Shown in pieces: positions 1 to 6,890 of a stretch of DNA of 64,000 bases (within the stretch, counting starts at the first letter, position 1; each line of letters opens with the position of its first letter). This DNA is from UBA4732 sp002404095 (lineage in GTDB: Bacteria > Planctomycetota > Planctomycetia > Gemmatales > Gemmataceae). The stretch is from contig DAIPWT010000001.1 in NCBI GenBank assembly GCA_036783645.1, positions 62,001-126,000 on the forward strand. The letters are read 5' to 3'. The notes beneath the pieces were generated by a model. It ran no database searches. It worked only from the letters and a program-made list of their open reading frames with translations, and was not told the DNA's origin. A program made the translations under genes and the position numbers.

Positions 1-225
1 ACGCGGGCGGCGGACTTCATCGGCTTGGGGCGAATGGCGTTGAGCTACCCGGAAATGCCGGCGGACGTGCTATCGGGCCGGCCGTTGCGCCGCAAGCAGA
101 TCTGCCGCACCTTCAGCGACTGCACCACGGCGCCGCGCAACGGCATGGTATCGGGGTGTTATCCGCTCGACCCGTTTTATAAGGCGCGTGAGGAGGCGGT
201 TCGGCTCACGGTTCTGAAGCGCTAA
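1..225 (+). CDS. C-terminal fragment of an Old-Yellow-Enzyme-like flavin oxidoreductase
   Basis: The reading frame is open from base 1 and ends with TAA at 223-225, so only the last 74 residues are in the window. The visible tail carries the conserved-looking strings RMALSYPEMPADVL, CRTFSDCTTAPRNG and SGCYPLDPFYK. I associate this kind of tail with planctomycete NADH:flavin oxidoreductases of the FMN-binding OYE family, in which the barrel is followed by a Cys-rich C-terminal segment. The catalytic part lies outside the window, so the family call rests on the tail alone. It is followed directly by two palindromic repeats. Confidence 0.55.
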   Translation, partial: TRAADFIGLGRMALSYPEMPADVLSGRPLRRKQICRTFSDCTTAPRNGMVSGCYPLDPFYKAREEAVRLTVLKR

Positions 226-238
226 CGCAGAATCAATA

Positions 239-349
239 CTAGTGCTCTGTCACTCGTCGATTGATGGGTGTCGTAGGACGGTTTTGCAAACCGTCCGGAC
301 GGTTTACAAAACCGTCCAACCCATCAATCGACGAGTGACAGAGCACTAG
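239..349. repeat. Long palindrome with 31-bp perfect arms, bounded by CTAG
   Basis: Arms at 239-269 and 319-349 are perfect reverse complements. The centre holds two further hairpins built on GGACGGTTT/AAACCGTCC (about 276-296 and 297-317), so one strand could fold into a three-way, cloverleaf-like structure. Both outer ends are the tetranucleotide CTAG, and the right-hand CTAG is shared with the next palindrome. Confidence 0.9.
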
Positions 350-403
350 CCCCGCGCGCAAGCGAGGGGTGAGGCGAAACCCCTCGCTTGCGCGCGGGGC
401 TAG
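346..403. repeat. Palindrome with 25-bp perfect arms, bounded by CTAG
   Basis: Arms 346-370 and 379-403 are perfect reverse complements around an 8-nt loop (GAGGCGAA). The core CCCTCGCTTGCGC resembles the half-unit at 25963-25985 and, more weakly, the palindrome at 56527-56588, so this is one member of a CGCTTGCGC family. It lies between the end of the flavin oxidoreductase and the end of the minus-strand gene at 428-1039, and could act as a bidirectional transcription stop. Confidence 0.88.
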
Positions 404-427
404 TAATTTCGATTCGTTGCAGACGCG

Positions 428-1039
428 CTATTTCAAATTGCCAAGAGGCGTCGGCGCTTGCGGTACCGGCGCCGTCTCGAAATAAGCCACCCCGCGCGTC
501 TCCTGTGTGCGGCTATCCTGGCGCACCAAGTGAGCCGCGGGCCAGGACCGGATCGCGGGCCTGCTCGTGGTCAACGGCTGTAAGGTCGGGCGGGCGGCCA
601 CGATGACCGGGGCTGGCACGGCGGCAATGGGCGTCAGGACAATCCTCGGACGCGCGACAATTGCTCCAATAACGGAAGGTTTCACGGTCCCCACGGCGGG
701 CAAGCCGGAGGGGATGACGGCAAGTTTGGACGGAGCCAATGAGGTCGGCGCCGCCAGCCAGGCTGGCGGCACGGTTGGCGCGGCGAGCAAGTCCACTGCC
801 GGTTTCGGTGCGATCGCGGAAATTAGTAGGATGTGATCCGTGGACGGCGGCAACCGTTGAGGCGGCGGCACCACGCGCGGCAAAGCCAGCAGCGCATCGG
901 TTTCCGGCCCGCCGTGAACCACTGGCGCGAAACTGGAGACGACGAGGGACGGACCCTGAGCCGAGGCGGGCTGCGTTAGCCCACAGACAATGGCCGCCGT
1001 CGCAAGTAAGGTGAGGGCGTATCTCAAAATCTCGCGCAT
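428..1039 (-). CDS. Secreted Pro/Ala-rich protein of unknown function
   Basis: This 203-residue protein begins with a clear Sec signal peptide: a basic N-terminus, a hydrophobic stretch to about residue 23, and a likely cleavage after ASA near residue 27. The mature part is rich in Pro, Ala, Val and Leu and has no cysteine pairs, catalytic motif or repeat that I recognise. Low-complexity exported proteins of this sort are common in planctomycetes. The ATG at 1037-1039 sits a short way from the 1072-1140 palindrome, which separates it from the next minus-strand gene. The signal peptide supports it as a real gene, but no function can be assigned. Confidence 0.6.
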   Translation of the reverse strand: MREILRYALTLLATAAIVCGLTQPASAQGPSLVVSSFAPVVHGGPETDALLALPRVVPPPQRLPPSTDHILLISAIAPKPAVDLLAAPTVPPAWLAAPTSLAPSKLAVIPSGLPAVGTVKPSVIGAIVARPRIVLTPIAAVPAPVIVAARPTLQPLTTSRPAIRSWPAAHLVRQDSRTQETRGVAYFETAPVPQAPTPLGNLK

Positions 1040-1071
1040 GGAAATCTCCGAAAATGGAAGAGAAAGAGATG

Positions 1072-1140
1072 TCGTTTAGCCGCGACCCGAAGGGGAGCGC
1101 TCTGTCGGAGCGCTCCCCTTCGGGTCGCGGCTAAACGACT
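1072..1140. repeat. GTTTAGCCGCGACCC-family palindrome, 32-bp perfect arms
   Basis: Arms 1072-1103 and 1109-1140 are perfect reverse complements with a 5-nt loop (TGTCG). This is the best-preserved member of a family also seen at 2532-2594, 15277-15357, and as half-units at 29498-29514, 32243-32270 and 42054-42079. It lies between two minus-strand genes and could terminate transcripts from the upstream lipoprotein gene. Confidence 0.92.
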
Positions 1141-1157
1141 TTTCCATCCGTCGCCGC

Positions 1158-1724
1158 TCAGGGGCCGGCAAGTTCGCGGTTGACCGCCCGCTGCGACTCG
1201 ACCGTGCAGCCGGGATACAGATGCAGGTGGTCGAGGTCGATATAAATCACCTTCACGCGCGGCTTGACGCAGCGGAAGGGGAACGGATAACCTGATTCAA
1301 TCGTTTCGGTATAGGTGATGGTGCATTTCCAGTGGCAATGATGCAACTGAGCCGGCCCGATCAGCGGGAAGAAGCGCGGCGGGTCGATGGTGTCCTTGAC
1401 GCGCTCCTTGATGACCTCGACGTTGTCGCGGAACTCTTCATAGAAGTACGGCACGCCGCGGGTGACGTGCTCCAGGGCGCGCAGGACGCGGGCGTCGTCG
1501 GGCTGGTCCTCGCACGTCGGCGGCGGGAAGCCCTCGCGGATCGGCGGCAGCACCGGCGTTCGGAAGTCATTGGGGTAACAGTATTTTTCCTCCATGCGCT
1601 CCGTGACCCACGGGGGCACGGGGATGGGGGTGAAGAGACCGGCTGAGAAAGGGGCACAGCCGGCGGCCACCCACGGCGCAAGCACGGCCGCGGCCCAAAG
1701 CAACAAGGATCGCCTCGTTCGCAT
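1158..1724 (-). CDS. Putative lipoprotein of unknown function
   Basis: The 188-residue protein starts MRTRRSLLLWAAAVLAP and has a lipobox ending in VAAGC, which would make Cys23 the lipidated residue. I chose the ATG at 1722-1724 over an upstream TTG because GGAAGGGAG lies about 9 nt before it and the signal peptide then has a normal length. The mature part has several cysteines and ends with a segment containing HHCHWKCTITYTETIESGYPFP, here split as HHCHWKCT and a YTETIESGYPFP stretch. I do not recognise the family. It is probably anchored to a membrane facing the periplasm. Confidence 0.65.
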   Translation of the reverse strand: MRTRRSLLLWAAAVLAPWVAAGCAPFSAGLFTPIPVPPWVTERMEEKYCYPNDFRTPVLPPIREGFPPPTCEDQPDDARVLRALEHVTRGVPYFYEEFRDNVEVIKERVKDTIDPPRFFPLIGPAQLHHCHWKCTITYTETIESGYPFPFRCVKPRVKVIYIDLDHLHLYPGCTVESQRAVNRELAGP

Positions 1725-1894
1725 CCGACTACTCCCTTCCAACTGAAGTCCGCGCCGGCGCGAGATCGCGCCCAGCCCGGTCCACTATTCGCACTGCTTG
1801 TTAGCAAATATCGGACGCCATGCACGGCGACTTTAACGACGAATCCGTTTGGATGAAGAAAGCCGAAAATGAGGAGTATTCCGAAGCGGCCCGA

Positions 1895-1942
1895 TATGTC
1901 CTATAGGTCCTATTCGTCCTATACGTCCTATAGGGCTTATAG
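1895..1942. repeat. Reiterated TCCTATA-type repeat upstream of pyrE
   Basis: The segment holds four near-copies of the motif GTCCTATA in tandem, with the palindromic 12-mer CCTATAGGTCC-like core. Related runs occur at 21199-21220, 21356-21385 and 54033-54082. It lies 47-94 bases before the pyrE start and could form small hairpins in the leader. Confidence 0.7.
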
Positions 1943-1988
1943 AGCAAACGAAGACACTGCCAGTAGGCGAGATAAGGGGAGCCGGTCC

Positions 1989-2537
1989 ATGTCTACGGCC
2001 GAAACACAATTGCTTGAACTCCTGAAAGATCGCTCGTTCAAGCGCGGGACGTTCCGCCTCGCGTCCGGCGACGTCAGCGACTACTACATTGACGGCAAGA
2101 TGACTCAAGTCTTCTCCGAAGCCGCCCACCTGATCGGCGAGACGCTTTATGAACGCACCAAAGACCTGGCCTTTGACGCGATTGGCGGTCTTGAGGTCGG
2201 CGCGGTGCCGTTGACCACGGCGGCGGTCATCAGCTACCACCTGCACGGCAGGAAAATGGAAGGGTTCTGGGTCCGCGATAAAACCAAGGCTCACGGGACG
2301 CAGAAACTCATTGAGGGCAATCTGAAACCCGGTTCGCGCGTCATAATCCTTGATGACGTAATTACGCGAGGTTCTTCCTCCGTAAAGGCCATCGAAGGGG
2401 TCCGCCAAATCGGTTGCGAAGTCGTGTTGGTTGTCGCGCTCGTGGATCGTTTGCAAGGCGCCGAGGAGTTATTCAGGACGCATGGCATCGAGAACTTTCA
2501 GCCTGTTTTCACGATACGCGATTTTGGGGTCGTTTAG
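1989..2537 (+). CDS. pyrE: Orotate phosphoribosyltransferase
   Basis: PyrE joins orotate and PRPP to give orotidine monophosphate in pyrimidine synthesis. The 182-residue protein has the PRPP-binding loop VIILDDVITRGSS at residues 118-130 and the usual N-terminal substrate segment with SGDVSDYYIDGK. Its length is normal for the short bacterial form. I placed the start at 1989 because AAGGGGAG lies 8 nt upstream; a longer in-frame extension to 1869 would only translate the TCCTATA repeat. The stop TAG (2535-2537) lies inside the left arm of a GTTTAG palindrome, so the repeat supplies the last codons (Val-Val-stop). It appears to be a single-gene unit here. Confidence 0.93.
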   Translation: MSTAETQLLELLKDRSFKRGTFRLASGDVSDYYIDGKMTQVFSEAAHLIGETLYERTKDLAFDAIGGLEVGAVPLTTAAVISYHLHGRKMEGFWVRDKTKAHGTQKLIEGNLKPGSRVIILDDVITRGSSSVKAIEGVRQIGCEVVLVVALVDRLQGAEELFRTHGIENFQPVFTIRDFGVV

Positions 2538-2594
2538 CCGCGACCCGAAGGGGAGCGCGAGGGAGACTCGCTCCCCTTCGGGTCGCGGCTAAAC
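2532..2594. repeat. GTTTAGCCGCGACCC-family palindrome overlapping the pyrE stop codon
   Basis: Arms 2532-2557 and 2569-2594 are perfect reverse complements (26 bp) around an 11-nt loop. The left arm begins GTTTAG, whose TAG is the pyrE stop codon. It could form a terminator hairpin, though no T-run follows. Confidence 0.92.
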
Positions 2595-2705
2595 TCTGAA
2601 GCTCGTATTCCCTTCCCCGCAAAGAAAAGCTAGTATCGCCCCTTGTCCGACTGCACCCGCCTGAGCAGGAGGCCAACGAACCATTTTTGCTGGAGAACCA
2701 TATCC

Positions 2706-2930
2706 ATGCAACCAACCGCGCTGGAATTGTCCACGATTCGGGAATTGGTGGAAGAGCTAATGCGGCGCAAGACCTTCCTGGGAGTGATCGTTCACTCCGA
2801 GGAAGAACAGAAGGGGCCGTGGCGCGGCGAGCGCATGTTCAAGGTTCGGTTCAACGAGAACCTGGACGCCGGCGAGACCTCGCGCTTGTTGGAGCGCATC
2901 GCCGACCATATGGAACAAACGGAGACTTAA
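2706..2930 (+). CDS. Small hypothetical protein
   Basis: A 74-residue, probably cytosolic and mostly helical protein starting MQPTALELSTIRELVEEL. I chose the ATG at 2706 because the residues encoded before it (from 2643) look like leader sequence. No signal peptide, membrane segment or known motif is visible. The charged sequence and strong GC bias at third codon positions support it as coding. It converges with the large dehydrogenase gene, whose end is 16 bases away. Confidence 0.55.
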   Translation: MQPTALELSTIRELVEELMRRKTFLGVIVHSEEEQKGPWRGERMFKVRFNENLDAGETSRLLERIADHMEQTET

Positions 2931-2946
2931 GCGGCCGTTTGAGACG

Positions 2947-5898
2947 CTAATCCCCCTGGAGATAGGCGAACAGGTCGCGGATTTGCTTGTCGTCCAGCGG
3001 TTCGAGGAGCTTTTCCGGCATCAGCGACACCGGCGACGCCTTCATTTCGTCGATCTGATCGCGGCGCAACACGCTGCGGACGTTCTTGGCGTCCACCAGC
3101 GTCACCGTCTCCGGCGTCGATTCCACCATCAGCCCGGTGAGCGCGCGGCCGTCCTTCATATTGACGATGTAGGCCAAAAATTCTTGGCGGATGATCGCGC
3201 TTGGATCGACGATTTGTGTGAGCAGATACACACGGTTCTTGCGGTCGGCGCCGGTTAGGTCGGGGCCGATCTTGCCGCCTTCTTTGAATAAAGTGTGGCA
3301 CGTCGCGCAGTTCTTCGTGAAGACGGCCTTGCCCGCGACGCGATCCCCGGCGCCTCTCGATAGGGTCGCGCCGAGGTTGCGTATCTGCGTCAGCTTTTCG
3401 CCGGCGGTCGCCGGAGTGATCTTGCCCCAATGTTTCGCAATCAATGGATCGAGCCGTGTGTCCTTAAATTCGGCGAGGCGCCGCAGCTGATCGAGCGGCA
3501 CGTCGCGCGGGACGATATGGCCGGCGTCCACGGCCTTGAGCAACTCCAGTCCCGACGCCGCGCGACCGCACAACAGGCTCAGCGCGCGCCCCTTTATGTC
3601 GGCGGAATACTTCGGATATTGCACCAAAACGTCGGCGCTGATTTGTGAGTCGGAGTACGGCGGCAAGGCGGATAGAACGGCGGCGCGCAACGCATCCGGC
3701 TTGGCCTCGGCTAAAGTTTGCAGTAGCGTCGGCACGCAGTCCGCTTTGCCGGTTTGCCCGAGCAATTCGATAAGGGCGATGCGGTCGGCGTCCGGCGCCT
3801 TGGCGTCGCCGGCCCGCTTCACGCTCTGTTCGTAGGCGTCTGCCCCGCCGAGCCGCACCGCCAGGCGTAACAGCGTCAGGTCGTCCGGCCGCGCCTTCCT
3901 CAATTGGCTCAACGCCGTTTCCAACGCTTCTGGCGCCTTCACGAGCCGACGACCCTCCAACGCCTTGTCCATGCCGCGTAGCATAAGGTCCGTTTCGGCC
4001 CGCCCCGGCGCGGCGGCCAACAGACGCGCGCAGGCATTCAGGTTCTCCGCACCGCCCTCGTCCATGTAACGCCGGGCCAGCCGCTCCACGATAAACCGGC
4101 TCACGATGGGCGTGCGCCAGACGGCCGGCGAGTCGAGCAGGCTAATGAGCAAATCGCGATCCGAAATAGCTTTATCCTCAATCGCCCACCATAACAGCAT
4201 GGGAATGTACAAGTCGGCGGCGTCCTCGTCGCGCAGCAGCAACTGGCGAACAATCAGCAGGCAATCCGGCCCCGGCAGGCGCTTGCATGAACACGCCAGC
4301 TGACAACGCACTGTCGCACTTGTTTCGTTACGCGCCAAGGCGACGAGCCGGTCGCGGAATCTGGGTGAAATTTTCTTGCCGTCGCCTACAAGTCGGATTG
4401 CCCATGTTCGTACATCGGGGTTGGAATGGTCAAGCAGCTTGGCGGCGAAATCTTCATCGAAGCCGCCGCTGACGTACAACGCCCACAGCGATTCCAGCGC
4501 CAGCCGGCCCTTGTTCTCCAACACCGTCTTGCGCAGCATCGGAACGACAGAGGCGTCGCGCCGTTCACCGAGGATGCGCCGCGCCTCGCCGGTCCACCAG
4601 CTGTTCGGATTTTCGAGCAAAGCAACTAGCTCCTTGCTCGACCGTTTGCCTAGCGGCGGATTGATGGGTGCGACCGGCTTGGCCCCTTTCGTTTCGACCT
4701 TATAGATACGGCCGTTGCTGCGGTCCCAGGTGTCCACGGGATCGACGTGATTGGCGCGCTTGTCGTACCAGTCGGCGACGTAGAGGGCGCCGTCCGGCCC
4801 GGTCAGGCAGTCGATCGGCCGGAACCATGTATCGTTGGCAACGAGGAAATCGCCGGCGAACTTGCTGGTGAACGTCGATCCTTTGGCGTCGAGAGTATAC
4901 CAGTAAAGCGAGTTGGAAAGGAGGTTTCCGGCGATGTAGGCGTCGTTGAATCGTTCCGGCAAGGCGCCGCCTTGGTAGACGATGCCGCCGCAGGTGACGT
5001 GGCCGCCCTTAAAGCCGGTGATGGGAACGTGGTCGAAATAGCCGTAGGAATGCGGATTGTGCAGCGGCCCGTGCTTGCCGAAGCCCTTGATGTAATAGCC
5101 GCCCTGGACCTGGTGCAGCATGGCGAAGCCGCCCCAATTGGTGCCGGCGATGACGTTGCCGTGGGCGTCGAAGTCCAAACCCCAGGTGTTGCCGCCGCCC
5201 TCCGAGAACAGTTCAAATTCCTTGGTGATGGGATGGTAACGCCATATGCCCTGTTGGAATTCGAGGCCGCGGACGTGGGCGGTGACGGTGCTACCCTGGG
5301 CGCCGTAGAGCCAGCCGTCCGGCCCCCATTGGAGCGAGTTGGCGACGGCGTGGGCATCCTCCATACCGAAGCCGCTCAGCAGCACTTCCGGGTCGCCGGC
5401 CGGGACATCGTCGCCTTCGCGGATCGGATAGAAGAGGAGGTAAGGAGCTTGTAACACATAGACGCCGCCACGCCCGAGACACATGCCGGAGGCGAGGTTG
5501 AGGCCGCCCATGAAGTCCTTGGCCTTGCGGTAATGGCCGTTTTCGTCGGGGTCGGAAAGGATGGTGATACGGTCGGCCCCTTTCGGTCCCTTAGGCGGCG
5601 GCTCCGGCACACGGTCGTAAACGGTGCGAAGGAATTGATCGACCTTGACCGCCTTGAGGCCGGCGGGAGCCGGATATTGCAGGTATTGGATAACCCAAAT
5701 GCGTCCTTTGTCGTCGAAAGACATGGTGAGCGGCTGGCGGATCTCAGGTTCCGAGGCGACAAGCTTGACCTCAAGGCCGTCGGCGACCTTCATGCGCTGT
5801 ACGGCCTCTTGAGGGGAGAAGCCCTGCGCGGCAAGGCGACCGGAGTTGAGGACGCCGAGCGCGGCGGCCAACAAGCACGAATTGCGGACAATGTGCAT
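2947..5898 (-). CDS. PVC-type membrane-bound dehydrogenase with C-terminal cytochrome c domain
   Basis: This 983-residue exported protein matches the planctomycete/verrucomicrobial family that joins a glucose/sorbosone-dehydrogenase-like propeller to HEAT-like repeats and a c-type cytochrome. The propeller occupies roughly the first 430 residues (VADGLEVKLVASEPEI, ADWYDKRANHVDP); Ala/Leu-rich helical repeats follow. The heme site NCATCH lies about 118 residues from the end, followed by KIGPDLTG. Family members are thought to oxidise sugars or other organic substrates in the periplasm and pass electrons to the bound heme. The ATG at 5896-5898 gives a normal signal peptide (MHIVRNSCLLAAALGVL, cleavage near LAA-Q); another Met at 5952 is possible. 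The physiological substrate cannot be told from sequence. Confidence 0.88.
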   Translation of the reverse strand: MHIVRNSCLLAAALGVLNSGRLAAQGFSPQEAVQRMKVADGLEVKLVASEPEIRQPLTMSFDDKGRIWVIQYLQYPAPAGLKAVKVDQFLRTVYDRVPEPPPKGPKGADRITILSDPDENGHYRKAKDFMGGLNLASGMCLGRGGVYVLQAPYLLFYPIREGDDVPAGDPEVLLSGFGMEDAHAVANSLQWGPDGWLYGAQGSTVTAHVRGLEFQQGIWRYHPITKEFELFSEGGGNTWGLDFDAHGNVIAGTNWGGFAMLHQVQGGYYIKGFGKHGPLHNPHSYGYFDHVPITGFKGGHVTCGGIVYQGGALPERFNDAYIAGNLLSNSLYWYTLDAKGSTFTSKFAGDFLVANDTWFRPIDCLTGPDGALYVADWYDKRANHVDPVDTWDRSNGRIYKVETKGAKPVAPINPPLGKRSSKELVALLENPNSWWTGEARRILGERRDASVVPMLRKTVLENKGRLALESLWALYVSGGFDEDFAAKLLDHSNPDVRTWAIRLVGDGKKISPRFRDRLVALARNETSATVRCQLACSCKRLPGPDCLLIVRQLLLRDEDAADLYIPMLLWWAIEDKAISDRDLLISLLDSPAVWRTPIVSRFIVERLARRYMDEGGAENLNACARLLAAAPGRAETDLMLRGMDKALEGRRLVKAPEALETALSQLRKARPDDLTLLRLAVRLGGADAYEQSVKRAGDAKAPDADRIALIELLGQTGKADCVPTLLQTLAEAKPDALRAAVLSALPPYSDSQISADVLVQYPKYSADIKGRALSLLCGRAASGLELLKAVDAGHIVPRDVPLDQLRRLAEFKDTRLDPLIAKHWGKITPATAGEKLTQIRNLGATLSRGAGDRVAGKAVFTKNCATCHTLFKEGGKIGPDLTGADRKNRVYLLTQIVDPSAIIRQEFLAYIVNMKDGRALTGLMVESTPETVTLVDAKNVRSVLRRDQIDEMKASPVSLMPEKLLEPLDDKQIRDLFAYLQGD

Positions 5899-6069
5899 CG
5901 CGTTAATCCGAGGTAGGTCGTCGCGGGGCTGGAAGCGGGAATCATTTGACATCGTAGAGCGCCCACAGGGACAGGGCAAAGGCACTAACTACGCCCCTGA
6001 GCGGGTTGTTAGTTCCCGCCACACACTCTACACTAAAAAAGGTCTCGCTGAAAACAAGGTCTTATCACC

Positions 6070-6321
6070 ATGACAACCATTGCCTCCTGGGAAGCCCAAA
6101 ACTCTTTGCACCTGCTCCTGCGGCGGGTTGCCCAGGGCGAGGAAATCGTCATAACGGAGGAGGGCAAACCGGTGGCAAAACTGGCGCCCTACGGCCCCGC
6201 GGAACGCAATGACGTACCCCAAATAATTGAGGAATTCAAATCGTATAGCCGACGCCAAGGCCGGACTCTCGGCGGCCTCACCGCCCAGGAACTGATCGAG
6301 GAAGGCCGCCGCTATTACTGA
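6070..6321 (+). CDS. Phd/YefM-family antitoxin
   Basis: The 83-residue protein has the pattern of Phd/YefM antitoxins: MTTIASWEAQNSLHLLLRRV (a DNA-binding N-terminal segment), then GEEIVITEEGKPVAKLAPY and a variable C-terminal tail. Such proteins bind their own promoter and neutralise a partner toxin, usually a PIN-domain RNase or a RelE/Doc protein. No intact toxin gene follows. Instead there is a large inverted-repeat element (6354-6555) and then two broken reading frames, so the antitoxin may be an orphan left after the toxin was lost. A short palindrome (ATTCCAGTCTGGAAT) lies just after the stop. Confidence 0.8.
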   Translation: MTTIASWEAQNSLHLLLRRVAQGEEIVITEEGKPVAKLAPYGPAERNDVPQIIEEFKSYSRRQGRTLGGLTAQELIEEGRRYY

Positions 6322-6353
6322 TTCCAGTCTGGAATAGCGCCAGGCGAGCCGCC

Positions 6354-6555
6354 GGGTTTATCCCATTGGTATCTACACAGTGGGGTGCCATGCTTTCGCG
6401 GGCCGGTCCCGAAACCTCGTCCAGTCCCAACCCCGCGAAAGCATGAGTCCTCGCGCGGGATTCATGCTTTCGCGGCGTCTCAGGCTGGGAATGGTGCGGA
6501 CAGTGGCCGCGAAAGCATGGCACCCCACTTGTGTAGATACCATTGGGTTTATCCC
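6354..6555. repeat. MITE-like inverted-repeat element with inner repeats
   Basis: Outer arms about 6366-6401 and 6507-6542 contain GGTATCTACACA and GGGGTGCCATGCTTTCGCGG in opposite orientation with one gap. Inside, two more copies of ATGCTTTCGCGG alternate in orientation. The 11-mer GGGTTTATCCC occurs in direct orientation at both edges (6354-6364, 6545-6555). No coding capacity is visible. Related pieces lie at 44237-44280 and, degraded, at 45190-45325. Confidence 0.8.
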
Positions 6556-6592
6556 GCCGCTCGCCGTGGCTTTCCTTATGCTGGATCAGTAG

Positions 6593-6844
6593 ACGCTCTC
6601 CGGGGAGGTCCGCATCCCATGCACACCAAGCCGCCTCGTCAGCAAACTTTCGAGCACGCGCGAGAAGCACAAGCAGGATATTCGCGTCCTGGCCCGCGTC
6701 CTCGACAAGCAAACCGCCCGGCGTCTTCTGCTGACGGACGGGAAGGTATTTCTCGATGAAACCCTGATCCGACGGCGAATCGAAGAGAACTGGCGGTTCA
6801 TCTATCAAGAGCCTTTGCAATTGGAGCCGACGGAAGAGTCGTGA
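6593..6844 (+). pseudogene. Start-less coding remnant, possibly part of a toxin-antitoxin module
   Basis: The frame from the TAG at 6590-6592 to the TGA at 6842-6844 encodes 84 residues with typical high-GC third positions, including EKHKQDIRVLARVLDKQ and RRRIEENWRFIYQEPL. No ATG, GTG or TTG start is present, and the upstream side ends at the inverted-repeat element. This suggests a gene whose 5' part was removed or disrupted. Its stop overlaps closely (TGACATG) with the next remnant, as in co-translated toxin-antitoxin pairs. I do not recognise the family. Confidence 0.4.
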
Positions 6845-6845
6845 C

Positions 6846-6890
6846 ATGCGCGGCCTGTTAGCGGACGTGAATGTTCAAGGTTTCCACAGG
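6846..6890 (+). pseudogene. 5' remnant of a PIN-like (DUF5615-type) toxin gene
   Basis: The ATG at 6846 begins MRGLLADVNVQG, which resembles the start of DUF5615 PIN-like proteins (a short strand with an early Asp, ADVNVQGH). After about 15 codons the frame runs into the antisense of the BatA gene end, so only the N-terminus remains. The start is 2 nt after the stop of the preceding remnant. The match is short and the call is tentative. Confidence 0.3.

Noticed and set aside
239..403. tRNA or structured RNA gene
   Set aside because: The three-way fold lacks tRNA landmarks (no GTTCGAATC-like T loop, no CCA-adjacent acceptor), and its sequence is explained as stacked palindromes.
1895..1942. 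CRISPR array
   Set aside because: Units are 9-12 bases with almost no spacers, there are only four, and no cas gene is in the window.
1869..1988. N-terminal extension of PyrE by 40 residues
   Set aside because: The extension translates the TCCTATA repeat (SYRSYSSYTSYRAY), and the ATG at 1989 has a good ribosome site and normal family length.
6354..6555. Insertion sequence with transposase
   Set aside because: No transposase frame is present in the element; it can only be a non-autonomous or unrelated repeat.
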